Positions 31,987 to 40,717 of a stretch of DNA of 40,717 bases are shown piece by piece (positions within the stretch are counted from its first letter, which is position 1; each line of letters begins with the position of its first letter). The stretch is from Terriglobia bacterium (GTDB lineage Bacteria > Acidobacteriota > Terriglobia > Bryobacterales > Bryobacteraceae). The stretch spans positions 1 through 40,717 of the forward strand of contig JAIQEX010000057.1 of the NCBI GenBank assembly GCA_020073615.1, in the 5' to 3' direction. Both the position numbers and the translations under genes were made by a program. The notes under the pieces are model-generated. The model searched no databases. It worked only from the letters and a program-made list of their open reading frames with translations, and was not told the origin of the DNA.

Positions 31987-33048
31987 TCACCGGGGCAGCA
32001 GAGCTTGCAAGGTTCTTGACAGAGCTTCGCCGCGCAATTCTGTATCCGAAATGCTGATGATTCGCCCATCAGGGTCGAGGAGGATATGCGTGGGCCACGA
32101 CGCGATCCTCAGGCGCCGTTCGACATATTCGAGCGTCGCGCGGGAGGCCGCAGTCCGCCAGGGTAATCTGCGTTCTTCCTCTGCTCTGCGAGCCTGGGCT
32201 TCGTCTGCGTCGCCGAGGACACCGAGGATCTCGAAGTTGCGCGAACCAAAGCGCTGGACCACCGCTTGGAGCAGATCGAATTCGCCCAGGCATGGCCCAC
32301 AGGAGGCCGTCCAGACGTCGAGCATCACATACTTGCCGGCATACGATTTCAGATTTCCCGGCCGCCCCTTCAGATCGACGAAGGTCCAATCCGGCAGCGC
32401 CACGCCGCGACCAAGCTCGACCCGGACATAATCCCCCGCGGGGTGCGAGCGCAGCACCACGCTGCGCTGCTTCAAGTCGACAGACTCAGTCGAAAGATAA
32501 AGATCTCCGGCACGAAATACGATCTGCTCTTTCTCGGCGAATGCTGTTTCCGGCGAATGCGATAAGAAGTCTATCTCGCCTTCGGTGCTTGCGCGGAGCC
32601 CCAAACTCTTGCCCGCTATGGGCACTTCGAAGCACGTCTTCTGGGTGGGCCAGCCGCGCGTGTCGGCTGTGAAAAGTGCATTCCCCGGTAAACGATGAAG
32701 AGGGAACTGCTCGTTGCGGGAGTACTCGCCATCGCTATTCAAGTCCGCATAAACGATCGCCCCATTTGCCGGATGATCCGTAATCACCAGGCGAATGTTC
32801 GTTTCTGGCAGGCGGCCGGCATAGGCAGGGCCGCTCCGATCAGCCGATGAAGGCAAGGATTGCAAATCGGCATCCGCGGCCGATTTGAAGACCAACGTAG
32901 CCCACGAACCGTCCACAACCATCAGGCGTTGGTCGACCGTGCCGGCAAATCTGGTTTCAGCGCCGAGATGGATCGCCGCCGCGAATAACAGCGGGAGTAG
33001 TGTTGCGCAGGCTGGAACGGACACAGACAAACCGGGCCTCCCGGGCAC
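31987..33048 (-). CDS. TlpA-like thioredoxin-fold protein
   Basis: 353 residues from GTG at 33048. A signal peptide (ATLLPLLFAAAIHLGAE) suggests the periplasm. The first 210 residues form an unrecognised domain with a possible calcium-loop-like DLNSDGEYSRNEQ. The C-terminal thioredoxin domain (about 230-353) has the redox motif WTASCGPCLGEFDLL (CGPC), EILGVLGDADE and WPTHILLDPDGRI with the cis-proline. It probably reduces or resolves protein disulphides. It starts 7 bases after the mutase small-subunit stop, so it is co-transcribed, but no functional link is known. Confidence 0.82.
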   Translation of the reverse strand: MPGRPGLSVSVPACATLLPLLFAAAIHLGAETRFAGTVDQRLMVVDGSWATLVFKSAADADLQSLPSSADRSGPAYAGRLPETNIRLVITDHPANGAIVYADLNSDGEYSRNEQFPLHRLPGNALFTADTRGWPTQKTCFEVPIAGKSLGLRASTEGEIDFLSHSPETAFAEKEQIVFRAGDLYLSTESVDLKQRSVVLRSHPAGDYVRVELGRGVALPDWTFVDLKGRPGNLKSYAGKYVMLDVWTASCGPCLGEFDLLQAVVQRFGSRNFEILGVLGDADEAQARRAEEERRLPWRTAASRATLEYVERRLRIASWPTHILLDPDGRIISISDTELRGEALSRTLQALLPR

Positions 33049-33055
33049 GGTGGGG

Positions 33056-33451
33056 CTACGCCGGAACGGCGCCGCGGATAAAATTGACGATCTCCTCGAG
33101 CGAAGCGCCGGGTTGAAAAATCGCCGCCACGCCCTGGCGTTTCAGCTCCGCGGCGTCTTCATCCGGGATGATGCCGCCCACCACCAGCTTCACGTCGGCC
33201 ATCTCCTTTTCGCGGAGCAGGCCGATGACCCGCGGCACGATGGCATTGTGCGCGCCCGACAGGATCGACAGGCCGATCACCTGCACGTCCTCCTGCAGCG
33301 CGGCGTTGACGATCATTTCCGGAGTCTGCCGCAATCCGGTGTAGATTACTTCCATGCCAGCGTCGCGCAGCGCCCGCGCAATCACCTTGGCGCCGCGGTC
33401 GTGGCCGTCCAAACCGGGCTTGGCCACCAGCACTCGAATAGGTCTTGGCAT
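33056..33451 (-). CDS. Acyl-CoA mutase small (cobalamin-binding) subunit
   Basis: 131 residues. The B12-binding signature is complete: DGHDRGAKV (the base-off histidine), SILSGAH, and [13 protein letters not shown]. It carries adenosylcobalamin for the large subunit encoded just upstream (2-base gap). In fused mutases this is the C-terminal domain; here it is a free protein, as in split methylmalonyl-CoA and isobutyryl-CoA mutases. Confidence 0.93.
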   Translation of the reverse strand: MPRPIRVLVAKPGLDGHDRGAKVIARALRDAGMEVIYTGLRQTPEMIVNAALQEDVQVIGLSILSGAHNAIVPRVIGLLREKEMADVKLVVGGIIPDEDAAELKRQGVAAIFQPGASLEEIVNFIRGAVPA

Positions 33452-33453
33452 GA

Positions 33454-35046
33454 CTAAATGTGGCTCGTCTCCTGATACGTTCCGAACACCGCGCGCAGGG
33501 CATCGCAGATCTCGCCCAGGGTGGCGTAGGCGCGCACCGCCTCCACCAGGTATGGCATGGTGTTCTCCGTGCCCTCGGCGGCGCGCTTCAGCGCGTCGAG
33601 CGCGTTCCGCACGCGGCCGCTATCGCGCCGCCGCCGCAAGGCCGCCAGTTTGGCCCGCTGGTGGCCGGCCGAAGTTTCATCGATCTGCAACAGCTCGATG
33701 GGCTGGCCGCCGGCCTGGAACCGGTTGACGCCCACGACGACGCGTTCGCCTGACTCCACCTCGCACTGGTAGCGGTAGCTGGCCGCGGCGATCTCGGTCT
33801 GCGGAAATCCCTCCTCGAGGGCCGCGATCATGCCGCCCATGGCATCGATGCGCGCGATGTAATGGTTGGCCGCGGCCTCCGTCTCGAGCGTCAGCTTCTC
33901 CAGGAAATAGCTGCCGCCCAGCGGGTCGGGCGTGTTGGTTACCCCGCTCTCGAAAGCCAGCACCTGCTGGGTGCGCAGCGCGATGGTCACGGCGTGCTCG
34001 CCCGGCAGCGCATAGGCTTCGTCGAGCGAATTGGTGTGCAGCGATTGCGCGCCGCCCATTACCGCCGCCATGGCCTGGAGGGCGGTGCGTACGACGTTGT
34101 TGTAAGGCTGCTGCCAGGTGAGCGAGCAGCCCGCGGTCTGCGCGTGGAAACGCAGTTTCCTGCTGCGCTCGGTTTGCGCGCCGTAGCGGTCGCGCATCAC
34201 CGAAGCCCAGATTTTGCGCGCCGCCCGATACTTGGCGATCTCCTCGAAGAAATCGCTGTGGGCATTGAAGAAGAAGCTGAGCCGCGGGGCGAATTCGTCG
34301 ATCGCCAAGCCGCGCGCGAGCGCCCAGTCCACGTACTCGATGCCGTCCCGAAGGGTAAACGCCAGCTCCTGCACCGCCGTCGACCCGGCCTCCCGGATGT
34401 GGTACCCGCTGATCGAAATGGGGTTGAACCGGGGCGTGTGGCGCGCGCCGAATTCGATGGTATCGGTCACCAGGCGCATGGAAGGCCGCGGCGGGAAGAT
34501 GTACTCCTTCTGCGCGATATACTCCTTCAGAATGTCGTTCTGCAGAGTCCCGGAAAGCCGCGCCCACTTCACCCCCTGCTGCTCCGCCACCGCCAGGTAC
34601 ATGGCCCACAACACCGCGGCCGGCGAGTTGATGGTCATCGACACGGTCACCTCGCCGAGCGGAATCCCGCGGAACAGGATCTCCATGTCCTCGAGCGACG
34701 AGATGGGGGCGCCGCACTTGCCCACCTCGCCCTCGCTCATGGCGTGATCGGCGTCATAGCCCATCAGCGTGGGCAGGTCGAAGGCCACCGAAAGCCCGGT
34801 CTGTCCCTGGGCCAGCAGGTAGTGGTAGCGGCGGTTGGTCTCCTCCGGGGTGGCGAAGCCGGAAAACTGGCGCATGGTCCAGAGCTTGCCGCGATACATG
34901 TCGCGGTGGATGCCGCGGGTATAGGGGAATTCGCCGGGCTGGCTCGATTCCCGCGCTGCGCCGACGCCCGCAAGATCGTCCGGACCGTACAGCGGTTCGA
35001 TGGGCACCCCGCTAATTGTCGTAAACTGGCGTTCGGCGGTTTTCAT
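33454..35046 (-). CDS. Acyl-CoA mutase large subunit, methylmalonyl-CoA mutase family (isobutyryl-CoA-type active site)
   Basis: 530 residues. Family motifs are clear: [80 protein letters not shown]. It performs a B12-dependent carbon-skeleton rearrangement with the small subunit. At the two substrate-specificity positions it has Phe61 (RQF, where methylmalonyl-CoA mutase has Tyr) and Gln179 (AQKEY, where it has Arg), which is the pair known in isobutyryl-CoA mutase. Isobutyryl-CoA/n-butyryl-CoA, or another branched acyl-CoA, is therefore the likelier substrate. No MeaB-type chaperone gene is in the window. Confidence 0.92.
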   Translation of the reverse strand: MKTAERQFTTISGVPIEPLYGPDDLAGVGAARESSQPGEFPYTRGIHRDMYRGKLWTMRQFSGFATPEETNRRYHYLLAQGQTGLSVAFDLPTLMGYDADHAMSEGEVGKCGAPISSLEDMEILFRGIPLGEVTVSMTINSPAAVLWAMYLAVAEQQGVKWARLSGTLQNDILKEYIAQKEYIFPPRPSMRLVTDTIEFGARHTPRFNPISISGYHIREAGSTAVQELAFTLRDGIEYVDWALARGLAIDEFAPRLSFFFNAHSDFFEEIAKYRAARKIWASVMRDRYGAQTERSRKLRFHAQTAGCSLTWQQPYNNVVRTALQAMAAVMGGAQSLHTNSLDEAYALPGEHAVTIALRTQQVLAFESGVTNTPDPLGGSYFLEKLTLETEAAANHYIARIDAMGGMIAALEEGFPQTEIAAASYRYQCEVESGERVVVGVNRFQAGGQPIELLQIDETSAGHQRAKLAALRRRRDSGRVRNALDALKRAAEGTENTMPYLVEAVRAYATLGEICDALRAVFGTYQETSHI

Positions 35047-35052
35047 TGCGCT

Positions 35053-35058
35053 ACACTA
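35053..35058 (-). promoter_or_regulatory. -10-like TAGTGT, 6 nt before mutase ATG
   Basis: TAGTGT on the minus strand ends 6 nt before the ATG at 35046, with no ribosome site. It lies in the 42-base divergent spacer shared with the phosphohexomutase gene. Confidence 0.35.
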
Positions 35059-35088
35059 TCTTAACCCCGCCTGCTGGAAATCAGGAAA

Positions 35089-36459
35089 ATGCTGAAGCCC
35101 ACAATCTTTCGGGAATATGATATTCGCGGAACGGCCGACGCCGAACTGTACGATGGCGGCGTCGAACAACTGGGCCGGGCGTTGGGGACCTATCTCCAGC
35201 GGCACGCCGGCCCAAAGGTCGCGCTCGGCCGCGATACGCGCCTGAGCTCGCCGCGCCTGCGCGACGCCCTGCTCCGCGGCCTGGTCTCGAGCGGCTGCCA
35301 CGTCACCGATATCGGCGTGGTTCCCACGCCCGTGCTGTACTACGCGGTGTTCCATTTGCCGGCCGACGGCGGCGTGATGATCACCGGCAGCCACAATCCG
35401 CCCGAGTTCAACGGCTTCAAAACCGTCTGCGGAGACAGCACCATTCACGGCGAAGCGATCCAGGAGATCCGCCGCATGATCGAATCGGGCGATCTGGCGC
35501 GCGGCGGCGGCAGGGAGAGTCACGCCGACGTGGTCTCGCCGTACGTGGAGGAGGTCGCCTCCCAGTTCGACTACCCCCGCCCGGTGCGCGTGGTGGTGGA
35601 CGCCGGCAATGGCGTGGGCGGCCCCACCATGCACCGCATCCTCGAAAAGCTGAACGCCCGCCCCACGGAAATGTACTTCGCGATGGACGGCCGCTTCCCC
35701 AACCACCACCCCGATCCCACCGTCCCCAAGAACCTCGAAGCGCTCATCGCCAAGGTGCGCGAGACCGGAGCCGATCTGGGAATCGCCTTGGACGGCGACG
35801 CCGACCGCATCGGCGCCGTCGACGAGCGCGGCGCGGTGCTCTACGGCGACCAGCTCATGATCATCTACGGCCGCGAAATCCTCACTCGCCGGCCCGGCGC
35901 CACCTTCATCGGCGAAGTGAAATGCTCGCAACTGATGTACGACGACCTGGCCGCGCGCGGCGGCAACCCCATCATGTGGAAGACCGGGCACTCGCTCATC
36001 AAGGCCAAGATGAAAGAGACGCACGCCGCGCTGGCGGGCGAGATGAGCGGCCACATGTTCTTCGCCGACCGCTATTACGGCTTCGACGATGCGCTCTACG
36101 CGGCCTGCCGCCTGATGGAGATCGTGGCCCGCTCCGGGGAGCCGCTTTCCAGCCAGTTGGCCGATCTCCCCAAAACCGTGACCACCCCCGAGATCCGCTT
36201 CGACTGCTCCGACGAGCTGAAGTTCGACGTGGTGGCGCGCGCCGCCGCCCAACTGCGCGCCCGCCACAAGACCGTCGACGTGGACGGCGTGCGCGTGCTC
36301 TTTCCCCAGGGTTGGGGCTTGCTGCGCGCCTCCAACACGCAACCCGTGCTGGTAATGCGCTTCGAAGCCGCCACGCCAGAGCTTATGCGGCAATACCAGG
36401 TGGAGGTGGAAGCGGTGGTCGAGGAAGCGGTCCGCGGCCAGCGGTTGGCAAAAAGCTGA
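35089..36459 (+). CDS. Phosphomannomutase/phosphoglucomutase
   Basis: 456 residues, normal length. Starts LKPTIFREYDIRGTADAEL. The active-site phosphoserine loop is TGSHNPPEFNGFK, the metal loop DGDADRIG, the sugar-binding loop GEMSGHMFF, and the C-terminal phosphate loop RASNTQPVLVMRFEA. It interconverts hexose 6- and 1-phosphates (mannose and/or glucose) for envelope polysaccharide precursors. A ribosome site (AGGA) precedes the ATG. The last third is duplicated as a damaged copy at the window end, on the far side of the hybrid kinase gene. Confidence 0.94.
   Translation: MLKPTIFREYDIRGTADAELYDGGVEQLGRALGTYLQRHAGPKVALGRDTRLSSPRLRDALLRGLVSSGCHVTDIGVVPTPVLYYAVFHLPADGGVMITGSHNPPEFNGFKTVCGDSTIHGEAIQEIRRMIESGDLARGGGRESHADVVSPYVEEVASQFDYPRPVRVVVDAGNGVGGPTMHRILEKLNARPTEMYFAMDGRFPNHHPDPTVPKNLEALIAKVRETGADLGIALDGDADRIGAVDERGAVLYGDQLMIIYGREILTRRPGATFIGEVKCSQLMYDDLAARGGNPIMWKTGHSLIKAKMKETHAALAGEMSGHMFFADRYYGFDDALYAACRLMEIVARSGEPLSSQLADLPKTVTTPEIRFDCSDELKFDVVARAAAQLRARHKTVDVDGVRVLFPQGWGLLRASNTQPVLVMRFEAATPELMRQYQVEVEAVVEEAVRGQRLAKS
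36253..36410 (+). repeat. Direct repeat copy 1 (phosphohexomutase 3' region)
   Basis: This segment, inside the intact gene, recurs at 40559-40717 in the same orientation, offset about 4306. By hand count there are 11 substitutions and one inserted base in 159; the last 56 bases are identical. Confidence 0.9.
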
Positions 36460-36608
36460 CGACTTTAACCTGAAAGCCCTGCGAAACGCACGCGCCGCTC
36501 CAGCGGGTAATTCCCGGAACGCCGCCGGGCGGCGCCGGAAGCTCCAGCGTGATCGAGTTGTCCCGGCGCACCTAATGCTTGCGAGCATTTCTGCCGATAA
36601 GGAATTTG

Positions 36609-39600
36609 ATGACCTCGCGGGCCCGAATCCGGAGCGCCGGTCTGCTCTGCCTGATCTGTGCCCCGGCGGCGCGGGCGCAACACTGGACCTTCCAGATGTA
36701 CGGTCCCGAGCAGGGCTTGACCAATTACAACACTCTGGCGATGCAGCAGGATTCCAGGGGTTTCATTTGGGCGAGTACCGAGGGAGGGCTGTTCCGCTAC
36801 GACGGCGACCGCTTCCGGTCTTTCCCGGCGGAGCGGGCGACCAAGAAGGGCGACATCAACTGCCTCTACAATTCGGCCGATGGCCAGTTGTGGGCGGGAT
36901 CGGCGGCGGGTTTATACCGGTGGAACGGAGAAAGTTTCGCGGCGGTCCCCGGCTTTGAAGAAGCGGAACTGGACAACCGGGAGTCGATTGCGGGCGACGC
37001 GGCGAACCTGTATCTGGCGACCCTGCTGGGAGTTCGCGCGATGCCCCTGAAGGGGGGAGGGAGAGCGCAGGTGGTCTCGACGAAGCCGTCGGCGGCCGCA
37101 TTTGCAGCCTCCGACGGAACTCTGTGGTTCAGTTGTGGCGATCTGCTCTGTTCCACCCGGAACGGCCGGGAACGGGAATGGGGGCCAGACAGCGGCCTCA
37201 GCGGCGGGCCATGGAAAAGCATCCTCGAAGACGGGGCCAAGCGGCTCTGGATTCGCTCCACTGACCGGGTGCTGGTGCGGGAACAGGGCGGTTCGAGCTT
37301 CCATGAGCTCCGGAGTGCACGCAAGCTGGACTCGACGCGCGCCCCCACGCTGGTAGCCGATCGTTCCGGGCGGGTGATGATACCGCACGCCGGCGGGCTG
37401 ATGATATGCGACGGAGAGCGCTGTGCAAACTATGGGCCGGAGAGCGGTCTGCGGAAGGCCGAAGTGTACACCGCCGCCCAAGATCGTGAGGGGTCTCTTT
37501 GGATTGGTTACGGCGGGCAGGGATTGGCGCGCAGGCTCGGGCAGGAGCAATGGCAAAGCTACGCCGAATTGGAGGGACTCACCAACCCGGCGGTTTGGCG
37601 GGTTGTCCGGGACTCGGTGGGCGGCCTCTGGATCGGGACCAACCGAGGCCTCTTCCAAGGGCGGCAAGAGAACGGGCGCTGGCGTTTCCGCCGATCGGGC
37701 GCCGTGGGCGAAGTAACCGTTTATGGCCTGGAAACGGAAACCGACGGCTCGCTATGGATTGGGCAGTTTCAGAGCGGCGCGAACGGCGGGTTAGTGCGCT
37801 ACTATCCACAGACGCGAAAACGAGTGGTCTATCCTCCCGCGTCGCCGGCGGCGCGCCTGCAAATCAACGAATTGCATCGCGATCAGGGCGGCACCATCTG
37901 GGTGGCTACGCCGACCGGATTGCTCCGGCTCACGCCGGGTTCGGCCAGGCTGGAGCCGTTTCCCGTGCCGCTGGACGGCGCATCGGTGACCGACATCAAG
38001 TCCCGCAAGCAAGACCTGTACGTGGGCGGCAGAAAGGGTTTGTATGTTCAACAGGGAGCGCGGCGGCGTCTGCTGACCATGGCCGACGGATTGAAGGATA
38101 CCTTCGTTCAATCCATTACCATAGGGCCGGGGGGGGAACTGTGGCTCACGTACTTTTCGTCGTCCGGAATCACGCGGATCGATTTTACCGGCGACAAATT
38201 CCAGATGCGGCATTTCACGCAGGACAACGGACTTCCGGGCAACGTAGTCTACTCGCAGTTCTTCGACGCTCGTGGCCGGCACTGGATTGGTACCGACAAC
38301 GGAGTGGCCATACTCGAGGGTGGTCGCTGGATCACCTACGATGCCTCCGACGGGCTGGTGTGGAACGACTGCAACGCGCACGCGTTTCTCGCGGAGCCGG
38401 ATGGCGCGGTGTGGATAGGCACGAGCGATGGCCTGTCCCGGTTCTCGCCGGCGGCGCGGCGGGAGCCGGTTCAAGCGGAGACGCTGCTCACCGCCCTGCT
38501 GCGCAACGATCAGCCGGCGCAGCGCACCGACTTCGATTCCTTGACCCGCCTGCTGACCTTTCGCTTTACGATGCTGTCTTATGAACGGCAGTCGACGAGG
38601 TTCCGGTACCGGCTCGGAGCGGAGTCGAGTCCGTGGATGGAGACCCGGGCGCACGAAGTACGCTTCGCGGAACTTCCGCCCGGGCGCTATCGGTTCGAGG
38701 TACAAGGGGAAACGCCGTCGGGAGTCTGGAGCCGGTCCGCGGTGCTGCCATTCCGGCTGCTCCCGCCCTGGTTTCTCTCGTGGCCGTTTCAGGCAGGCCT
38801 GTTCGTGCTGGCGTCGGCACTGCTATGGCTATGGTGGCGCCAGCGCGAGAGGCGCCAGTTCGCCATCCGCGCGGAACTCGAAGCGGCGGTGGCGGCACGG
38901 ACTTGCGACCTGGAAGCGGCGACAGCGCAGGCCGAAGAGGCGAACCGCGCCAAGAGTGAATTCCTCGCCAACATGAGCCACGAGATCCGCACTCCGATGA
39001 ACGGCGTCCTCGGCATGACGGCCCTCCTGCTGGACACGGGACTCAACCCGGAACAACTCGACTACGCCAGACTGGCTAACTCGTCGGCCGAGTCGCTGCT
39101 CACCGTAATCAGCGACATCCTCGACTTCTCCAAGATCGAAGCCGGCAAGCTCGAACTGGAGTGCGTGGAGTTCAACCTGCGAAACACCATATCGCCGATC
39201 CTCAAAACTCTGGCCCTGCGCGCCCATCAGAAGGGCCTGGAACTCACCTGCGATACTCGCCCCGAGGTGCCCAAGGAAGCTGTTGGCGACCCAGGCCGCT
39301 TACGGCAAATCATCGTCAATCTCATCGGAAACGCCATCAAGTTCACGGAACATGGCGAGGTTGGGCTCGAGATTGCAGTGGAGTCTGAGACGCAGGATCA
39401 GGTGCGGTTGCATTTCGCGGTTCGTGATACCGGCATCGGCATCGCCCCGGAGAAACAGAAGCTCATCTTCGAGGCTTTCTCGCAGGCGGACGGCTCCACG
39501 GCGCGCAAGTTCGGGGGCACCGGGCTGGGGTTGACCATCTCCAAGCGACTGGTGCAAATGATGGGCGGCAGGATCTGGGTGGAAAGCGAGCTGGGGCGAG

Positions 39601-40517
39601 GCAGTTCCTTCCACTTCACGGCCAACCTCGGCCCAGGCAGGGCGGTAGAACCGGCTCAGCTCGCTGCTCCGGCGGCCCTGGCGGGTCTCGGGGCGCTCGT
39701 CGTGGATGGCAACCCGACGAACCGTCGCATCCACCAGGAAATGCTGACAGACTTGGGTATGAGACCCACGCTGGCCGCAACCGGGACCGCCGCGTTGCAG
39801 TGTCTGAAGCACAGTGAGGACCCCTTCGCTGTGATCCTGGCCGATCTAAACTTGCCAGACATGGATGGCTTCACTCTGGTGGAGCAAATCCGGCAGGCTC
39901 CCCAACTGGGCCAAGAGGCCAAGCTGATCATGCTGACCTCCGTGGGCCAGCGAGGGGACGCTGCGCGCTGTAAGGAGCTGGGAGCGGCTGCTTATCTCAC
40001 CAAACCCCTCAGCCAGTCGGAGTTGTGTGACACCATCGCCCGCATTCTGGGTAGCTCCCGGCCCCGGGCCGAGGCAGCGTCCCTGACGGCCCTCCAAGGC
40101 TTACCGGATGGGACGAGGAAATTCCGCGTTCTGCTGGCAGAAGACAATGCGGTCAACCAGAAGCTTGCCTCGCGCCTATTGGAAAAACGGGGACATCGTG
40201 TCACGCTGACCGTGAACGGGCGCGAAGCCCTCGCTGCGATCCACCAGGAGGACTTCGATTTAGTGTTGATGGACGTGCAGATGCCGGAGATGGATGGGTT
40301 CGAGGCCACCGCCGCCATCCGCGCCCAAGAAGAGGGGACGGGCAGGCACTTGACAATTGTGGCCATGACGGCCCACGCGATGCAGGGTGACCGGGAGCGA
40401 TGCCTGGCGGCGGGGATGGATGGCTACATCAAGAAGCCCGTAAAACCACAAGAGTTATACGATCTGCTGGCAGGCATCTCGGCACCGGCCGCTACCACCG
40501 AAAGTGCGCCGGTTTAA
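36609..40517 (+). CDS. Hybrid sensor histidine kinase with two-component-regulator propeller
   Basis: 1302 residues from ATG at 36609, which has a ribosome site (AAGGA) and a signal peptide ending ARAQH; an earlier TTG at 36579 lacks these. The periplasmic sensor is a propeller of Reg_prop repeats ([47 protein letters not shown]) plus a Y_Y_Y domain. One membrane helix (about 720-742) leads to HisKA (MSHEIRTP, His791) and HATPase ([22 protein letters not shown]). Two receivers follow. REC1 has VDGN (1032-1035) in place of VDDN and phospho-acceptor Asp1079. REC2 has AEDN and Asp1222 ([10 protein letters not shown]). Such one-protein systems usually sense carbohydrate-type signals. There is no output DNA-binding domain. 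Ligand unknown. Confidence 0.92.
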   Translation: MTSRARIRSAGLLCLICAPAARAQHWTFQMYGPEQGLTNYNTLAMQQDSRGFIWASTEGGLFRYDGDRFRSFPAERATKKGDINCLYNSADGQLWAGSAAGLYRWNGESFAAVPGFEEAELDNRESIAGDAANLYLATLLGVRAMPLKGGGRAQVVSTKPSAAAFAASDGTLWFSCGDLLCSTRNGREREWGPDSGLSGGPWKSILEDGAKRLWIRSTDRVLVREQGGSSFHELRSARKLDSTRAPTLVADRSGRVMIPHAGGLMICDGERCANYGPESGLRKAEVYTAAQDREGSLWIGYGGQGLARRLGQEQWQSYAELEGLTNPAVWRVVRDSVGGLWIGTNRGLFQGRQENGRWRFRRSGAVGEVTVYGLETETDGSLWIGQFQSGANGGLVRYYPQTRKRVVYPPASPAARLQINELHRDQGGTIWVATPTGLLRLTPGSARLEPFPVPLDGASVTDIKSRKQDLYVGGRKGLYVQQGARRRLLTMADGLKDTFVQSITIGPGGELWLTYFSSSGITRIDFTGDKFQMRHFTQDNGLPGNVVYSQFFDARGRHWIGTDNGVAILEGGRWITYDASDGLVWNDCNAHAFLAEPDGAVWIGTSDGLSRFSPAARREPVQAETLLTALLRNDQPAQRTDFDSLTRLLTFRFTMLSYERQSTRFRYRLGAESSPWMETRAHEVRFAELPPGRYRFEVQGETPSGVWSRSAVLPFRLLPPWFLSWPFQAGLFVLASALLWLWWRQRERRQFAIRAELEAAVAARTCDLEAATAQAEEANRAKSEFLANMSHEIRTPMNGVLGMTALLLDTGLNPEQLDYARLANSSAESLLTVISDILDFSKIEAGKLELECVEFNLRNTISPILKTLALRAHQKGLELTCDTRPEVPKEAVGDPGRLRQIIVNLIGNAIKFTEHGEVGLEIAVESETQDQVRLHFAVRDTGIGIAPEKQKLIFEAFSQADGSTARKFGGTGLGLTISKRLVQMMGGRIWVESELGRGSSFHFTANLGPGRAVEPAQLAAPAALAGLGALVVDGNPTNRRIHQEMLTDLGMRPTLAATGTAALQCLKHSEDPFAVILADLNLPDMDGFTLVEQIRQAPQLGQEAKLIMLTSVGQRGDAARCKELGAAAYLTKPLSQSELCDTIARILGSSRPRAEAASLTALQGLPDGTRKFRVLLAEDNAVNQKLASRLLEKRGHRVTLTVNGREALAAIHQEDFDLVLMDVQMPEMDGFEATAAIRAQEEGTGRHLTIVAMTAHAMQGDRERCLAAGMDGYIKKPVKPQELYDLLAGISAPAATTESAPV

Positions 40518-40558
40518 TTAACGGTAGTCGCCAGCCAGTGCCACCGCCCGGCGCGCAC

Positions 40559-40717
40559 CTGCGCGCCCGCCACAAGACCGTCGACGTGGACGGCGCGCCG
40601 CGTGCTCTTTCCCCGAGGCTGGGGACTGCTCCGCGTCTCCAACACGCAACCCGTGTGGGTGATGCGCTTCGAAGCCGCCACGCCAGAGCTTATGCGGCAA
40701 TACCAGGTGGAGGTGGA
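40559..40717 (+). pseudogene. Relic copy of phosphohexomutase 3' region (runs off window)
   Basis: Second copy of 36253-36410. It carries an extra base in the GGCGCGCCGCGTGC stretch near 40593-40601 that breaks the frame, and lacks the first two-thirds of the gene. It starts about 40 bases after the kinase stop, so the kinase gene lies between direct repeats of the mutase gene end. The relic continues past the window edge. Confidence 0.88.

Noticed and set aside
33862-36588. Long frames opposite the acyl-CoA mutase and phosphohexomutase genes
   Set aside because: Both mirror conserved enzymes codon for codon; high GC at third positions creates these frames.

Overview
The window looks like a chromosomal segment of a GC-rich Acidobacteriota, most likely of the Solibacter/Bryobacter group. 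That is inferred from a degraded duplicated-FtsX (ADOP-type) permease, a very large Oar-like TonB receptor with a carboxypeptidase-regulatory N-terminus, a TIR-STAND-WD40 protein, a hybrid kinase with a two-component-regulator propeller, and a leaderless style of gene start. No rRNA, tRNA or CRISPR array was seen.

Layout. 1-4650: decayed region with the start of an unidentified minus-strand gene, an ADOP permease pseudogene, and two partly duplicated ABC ATPase copies on either side of a VapBC-type toxin-antitoxin pair. 4675-9743: housekeeping genes (DUF885 lipoprotein, signal peptidase I, DUF2905 protein, M16 peptidase, rlmN). 9721-13136: a long inverted repeat and the Oar-like receptor. 13376-20175: accessory block with a small protein, a TauE-type exporter, a Fic/VbhA pair, a frameshifted TIR-nSTAND-WD40 protein with sixteen 42-residue repeats, and a divergent RNase T2. 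20277-25521: core genes (enoyl-CoA hydratase, ribH, nusB, S41 protease, guaA). 25527-31045: an outer-membrane biogenesis set on the minus strand (bamA, an OmpH/Skp chaperone, two decayed OmpH copies, a secreted protein). 31232-31864: a second toxin-antitoxin pair (PIN + Phd). 31987-35046: a minus-strand operon for a split B12-dependent acyl-CoA mutase followed by a TlpA-like redoxin. 35089-40717: a phosphohexomutase gene, a 1302-residue hybrid histidine kinase, and a second damaged copy of the mutase 3' end.

The most notable pattern is that three accessory insertions (vapBC, fic/vbhA, hybrid kinase) are each bracketed by direct duplications of a piece of the neighbouring gene (ABC ATPase, tauE, phosphohexomutase). 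One copy belongs to the more complete gene and the other is a relic. This suggests cassette integration by recombination that duplicates host-gene ends, without a visible transposase. The second notable item is the TIR-nSTAND-WD40 protein. Its 42-residue repeats are almost identical except at a few positions, which resembles the amplifying recognition domains of NLR-like immune receptors; it is split by one extra G in a GGGG run. The third is that at least eight starts have a -10-like hexamer only 6-9 nt upstream and no Shine-Dalgarno sequence, which predicts leaderless mRNAs.

All homology statements come from reading motifs by eye; no database search was run.
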